A stretch of 64,000 bases of DNA, taken from Chloroflexota bacterium. Its GTDB lineage: Bacteria > Chloroflexota > Anaerolineae > Aggregatilineales > UBA2796. The position numbers and the translations under genes were made by a program. A model generated the notes under the pieces. The model was given only the letters and a program-made list of their open reading frames with translations, had not been told where the DNA came from and did not search any database. Below are positions 61,787-64,000 of this stretch, one piece after another. Where the stretch lies: the NCBI GenBank assembly GCA_021325095.1, contig JAJPHV010000112.1, forward strand, positions 124,001 through 188,000. The letters are read 5' to 3'. Within the stretch, counting starts at the first letter, position 1. Each line of letters opens with the position of its first letter.

Positions 61787-62935
61787 TTAAGGTTCCCGGA
61801 TGTCGCCCTTGCAAATGGTGTTGACCTCATTGAGCCAGATCACCACGTTTCGCCCGGCCACCTGGGTCGCCCCGGGACGGATGTCACCAGGCGTTGGGCG
61901 CGCTGTGAAGTCCAAGGCAAATCCGATGCGGCGCGCCTGGCCTACCGGCCCATAGGCAGCCATCAGAAAGTCGTGTGTTTGCCCTGGTTCAATGGATACC
62001 ATGTCATAGTTGCTCCCGGCCTTTGCTTCTAATCCGGCTGCTACGCTCGTACCCCAGAAACCGGATTCGGACTCGCCGCTAGGCAGTACGATCTCCGAAA
62101 CATAGCTTTGCGCTGCAGGAAACACGTTGTATTCACGGGTTCCCCTGTTCTTGATCGATAAGGTCCAGACGAACATCGTTTGGGGAAGACCACTCGGCCC
62201 AAGCGTATTTGTTGGGCGACTTTCAATTGAAGTGACCTTATAGCCCAACTTAGTACCATTCAGGTCGTAGATCCAATCGCCAATGAAATAGTCATTTTGC
62301 CGGATGTACTCTGTCGGTGTGGGATAAGGTGTGTAAGTTGGAACGGGTGTGGGATAAATCGGATTGGGGATACAACAGCTTGGGCCAGGATTTCGTGGAG
62401 CAGCGGGCTGCGGCGTTAGATAAACCGCTACCGGAAAGTTATAAACGTAGTATGTGGCGACGATGCGTATTGTTGCAGCCTGTAAACTGAGTGGGATGGA
62501 TACTGGATAACTACTCGCCCAGCCTGGCGTCCCTGGGGCGAAATAGGTTGCCTGAAACGTACCCCCTGACCACGGTGAACCATTCGGGAAAATGCCGGAA
62601 AGAGTTACATTCACCGGCCCTACGGACTGCCCCATGTACTGTATGAAGACCGTGGAACGCACGGGATCAACGAAGTAGTAATCCAAGTCAGCCTGAAACG
62701 CCGTGGGATAGGTGGGGAGGCTGGTGGGATAGGCTGTGCTGGTAGGGCGAGGGGTGGAAGACGGGCAGGTATACTGGGGCAAGCCAGCCACCTGCATCGT
62801 GTTATACGTGCCTACACACGCCAAAACAATCAGCATAAAACAGCCCCCAGCCAAGGCTATCGTCCATTTGCGGTAATAGGGCTTACGGACTTCGGCCAGT
62901 GCCGGAGCGGTTTCCATTTGAACGTCTTTTTCCAT
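61787..62935 (-). CDS. Membrane-anchored surface protein with Pro/Thr-rich linkers
   Basis: 382 residues from the ATG at 62935 (GGGAGAGG upstream); a GTG at 62953 overlaps the previous stop. One helix (about 27-48) lies near the N-terminus. The outside part has PSSTPRPTSTAYPTSLPTYP, a beta domain, a second linker with YPTPVPTYTPYPTP and a C-terminal Ig-like domain similar in style to that of 57349. A secretion-system component by position. Function unknown. Confidence 0.65.
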   Translation of the reverse strand: MEKDVQMETAPALAEVRKPYYRKWTIALAGGCFMLIVLACVGTYNTMQVAGLPQYTCPSSTPRPTSTAYPTSLPTYPTAFQADLDYYFVDPVRSTVFIQYMGQSVGPVNVTLSGIFPNGSPWSGGTFQATYFAPGTPGWASSYPVSIPLSLQAATIRIVATYYVYNFPVAVYLTPQPAAPRNPGPSCCIPNPIYPTPVPTYTPYPTPTEYIRQNDYFIGDWIYDLNGTKLGYKVTSIESRPTNTLGPSGLPQTMFVWTLSIKNRGTREYNVFPAAQSYVSEIVLPSGESESGFWGTSVAAGLEAKAGSNYDMVSIEPGQTHDFLMAAYGPVGQARRIGFALDFTARPTPGDIRPGATQVAGRNVVIWLNEVNTICKGDIREP

Positions 62936-62949
62936 CACCTCTCCCTTAC

Positions 62950-64000
62950 TCACGGAATGAGTCCCGGCTGATTAACAGGCGGTATCAACAGTACAATACG
63001 CTGCACACCACTGCGGGCTGGCACATCCCAATATTTGCCGAGATAAGGTGAAATGAGACGCAGCGATGTGTTCGTGATGGCGGCCAGCCGCACCACCCCC
63101 GAAGGATCTGTCAGCCCGGACGCGACGATCCGATTGGTTCCGGTTTCCATCAGGCGCACCGATATGCCGCGCACGCCCTCATTGGGATCGGCTACCTTGT
63201 TCCCGTTCTGGTCATAGGCGATCAACAGCTCCACCGAGACGTTGGCCGGTGGCAATTCCACCGCCGTCGGCACAATCGTTGGTGGAGCCATAATTAACTC
63301 GAATGAGGCGGCTGCTGGTGTTTGCGTTGGAGTGGCCGTGAATACTGGGACTTCGGTTGGGATGATCCCGGCCCGATAGACCTCGATAGCGTCTATGCCA
63401 GTGACTGCCCCTGTGCTTTCAAAATTCTTTCGATCGGTGTTGACAATTTGAAGTTCGTGAAAGCCGTTGTGGGTCGCCCAGACTTCAGTTGTGAGGAACG
63501 CGCCCAGCTTATCCAACTTGGGCGAATAATAGCTGTCTACTGTTCTCATCAACCTGCCATCGAGGCGAACCTCAAAGACACCGCCGTTGACTGCGCCCAC
63601 GTAGCGCACACGGACGCCAGCTCCTAGAAAGCGCAGGTAGGCAGTCGCTTTGGGATCTTCAGCATATTTATAATGTCTGGCAGATGCTCGAAATGTCGTT
63701 TTGTCATCTACAACGTGCCACTGTCCTTGCCACTCAATGGCAGGATCATCATCCTCATAACGTACCCAACCCTCTGGCCCGGTGAACGTTGAGGCAAGTG
63801 CCAAATCCGCAATCGGTGGCGGCTTAGGCACGTTCACTGTAGGTAAGGGAGTCAATGTATTAGGGGCCACACGGCCTTGGTTAGCAACCAGTGTGATGCC
63901 AGGGTTGATGACAGTGACCTGAAACACCCGCGTCGATAGGGTCGGTGAGGAGGTAGAGGTTGCGCTGGTGGTTACGGTCGCGGTATTTGTGAGTGTTTCG
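62950..64000 (-). CDS. Large surface protein with Thr/Pro linkers (5' end outside window)
   Basis: The frame continues past the right edge through a Thr/Ser-rich stretch, so the GTG at 63927 is probably not the start. Visible parts: a jelly-roll-like domain (GWVRYEDDDPAIEWQGQW ... FHELQIVN), a linker with TATPTQTPAAAS, and a SdrD/Cna-B-like domain (IAYDQNGNKVADPNEGVRGISVRL). Such modules bind carbohydrate or stabilise adhesins, so a mating-pair or surface-contact role is possible. Confidence 0.65.
   Translation of the reverse strand, partial: ETLTNTATVTTSATSTSSPTLSTRVFQVTVINPGITLVANQGRVAPNTLTPLPTVNVPKPPPIADLALASTFTGPEGWVRYEDDDPAIEWQGQWHVVDDKTTFRASARHYKYAEDPKATAYLRFLGAGVRVRYVGAVNGGVFEVRLDGRLMRTVDSYYSPKLDKLGAFLTTEVWATHNGFHELQIVNTDRKNFESTGAVTGIDAIEVYRAGIIPTEVPVFTATPTQTPAAASFELIMAPPTIVPTAVELPPANVSVELLIAYDQNGNKVADPNEGVRGISVRLMETGTNRIVASGLTDPSGVVRLAAITNTSLRLISPYLGKYWDVPARSGVQRIVLLIPPVNQPGLIP

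Noticed and set aside
1..64000. CRISPR arrays, tRNA or rRNA genes
   Set aside because: No regularly spaced repeats and no tRNA- or rRNA-like sequence was noticed on reading either strand; a dedicated search was not possible.

Overview
The window reads as one long accessory region of a bacterium, most likely a member of the Chloroflexota. That assignment is an inference. It rests on the Pro/Thr-rich PTPTP-type linkers in large membrane-anchored surface proteins, on the overall gene style and on moderately high GC; no rRNA or other marker gene is present. The content is dominated by copper and thiol handling on a conjugative backbone. No integrase, relaxase, coupling protein or replication gene lies in the window, so plasmid versus integrated element cannot be decided.

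Layout. 1-5.8 kb: tail of a methyltransferase, a three-gene ABC exporter (two FtsX-type permeases and an ATPase) and a PEP-synthase/rifampin-phosphotransferase-like protein. 6-11 kb: small metal-domain proteins, an HtrA protease, an OmpR-type two-component pair and the first half of a short-chain dehydrogenase. 11.1-13.8 kb: a 2.6 kb IS1-like element carrying a Bug-type solute-binding protein gene, inserted into that dehydrogenase with a 13 bp target duplication. 14-30 kb: main copper cargo, with two CopA ATPases, cupredoxin, HMA and YHS domain proteins, a DUF2933-like protein, an ICMT-like methyltransferase, a beta-propeller, a CsoR-like repressor, a CbiX-like protein and a NarL-type two-component pair. 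29-41 kb: an AAA-YHS protein, cytochrome b, CcdA-like protein, cupredoxin, an orphan receiver, HMA protein, Met-rich exported protein, SHOCT protein, a CusS/CusR-like pair and a dehydrogenase. 41-50 kb (minus strand): conjugation genes including topoisomerase I, a ParB-like protein, VirB4, a VirB3-like protein and a VirB2-like pilin. 50-57 kb (plus strand): second cargo block with DsbA- and TlpA-like thioredoxins, an esterase, Lgt (frameshifted), a CCxHH membrane protein, a lipoprotein and a methyltransferase. 57-64 kb (minus strand): further secretion-system-type membrane proteins including a VirB6/TrbL-like protein.

The most striking signal is regulatory. Eleven promoters between 19.9 and 55.4 kb share one architecture: a palindrome close to CGCCAWTTGGCG, then 8 bp (2 bp plus a poor -35 hexamer), then 16-17 bp, then a TAnnnT-like -10. 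Several have a second related site 23-24 bp upstream. They precede the copper, cytochrome b, thioredoxin, lipoprotein and regulator genes in both cargo blocks, so the blocks appear to form a single regulon controlled by one unidentified DNA-binding protein, probably an activator. Two loci have three evenly spaced sites serving divergent promoters. Several genes are visibly decaying: the split dehydrogenase, lgt with a 7 bp tandem duplication, the dsbA-like gene with a shifted C-terminus, and the out-of-frame Bug signal peptide.
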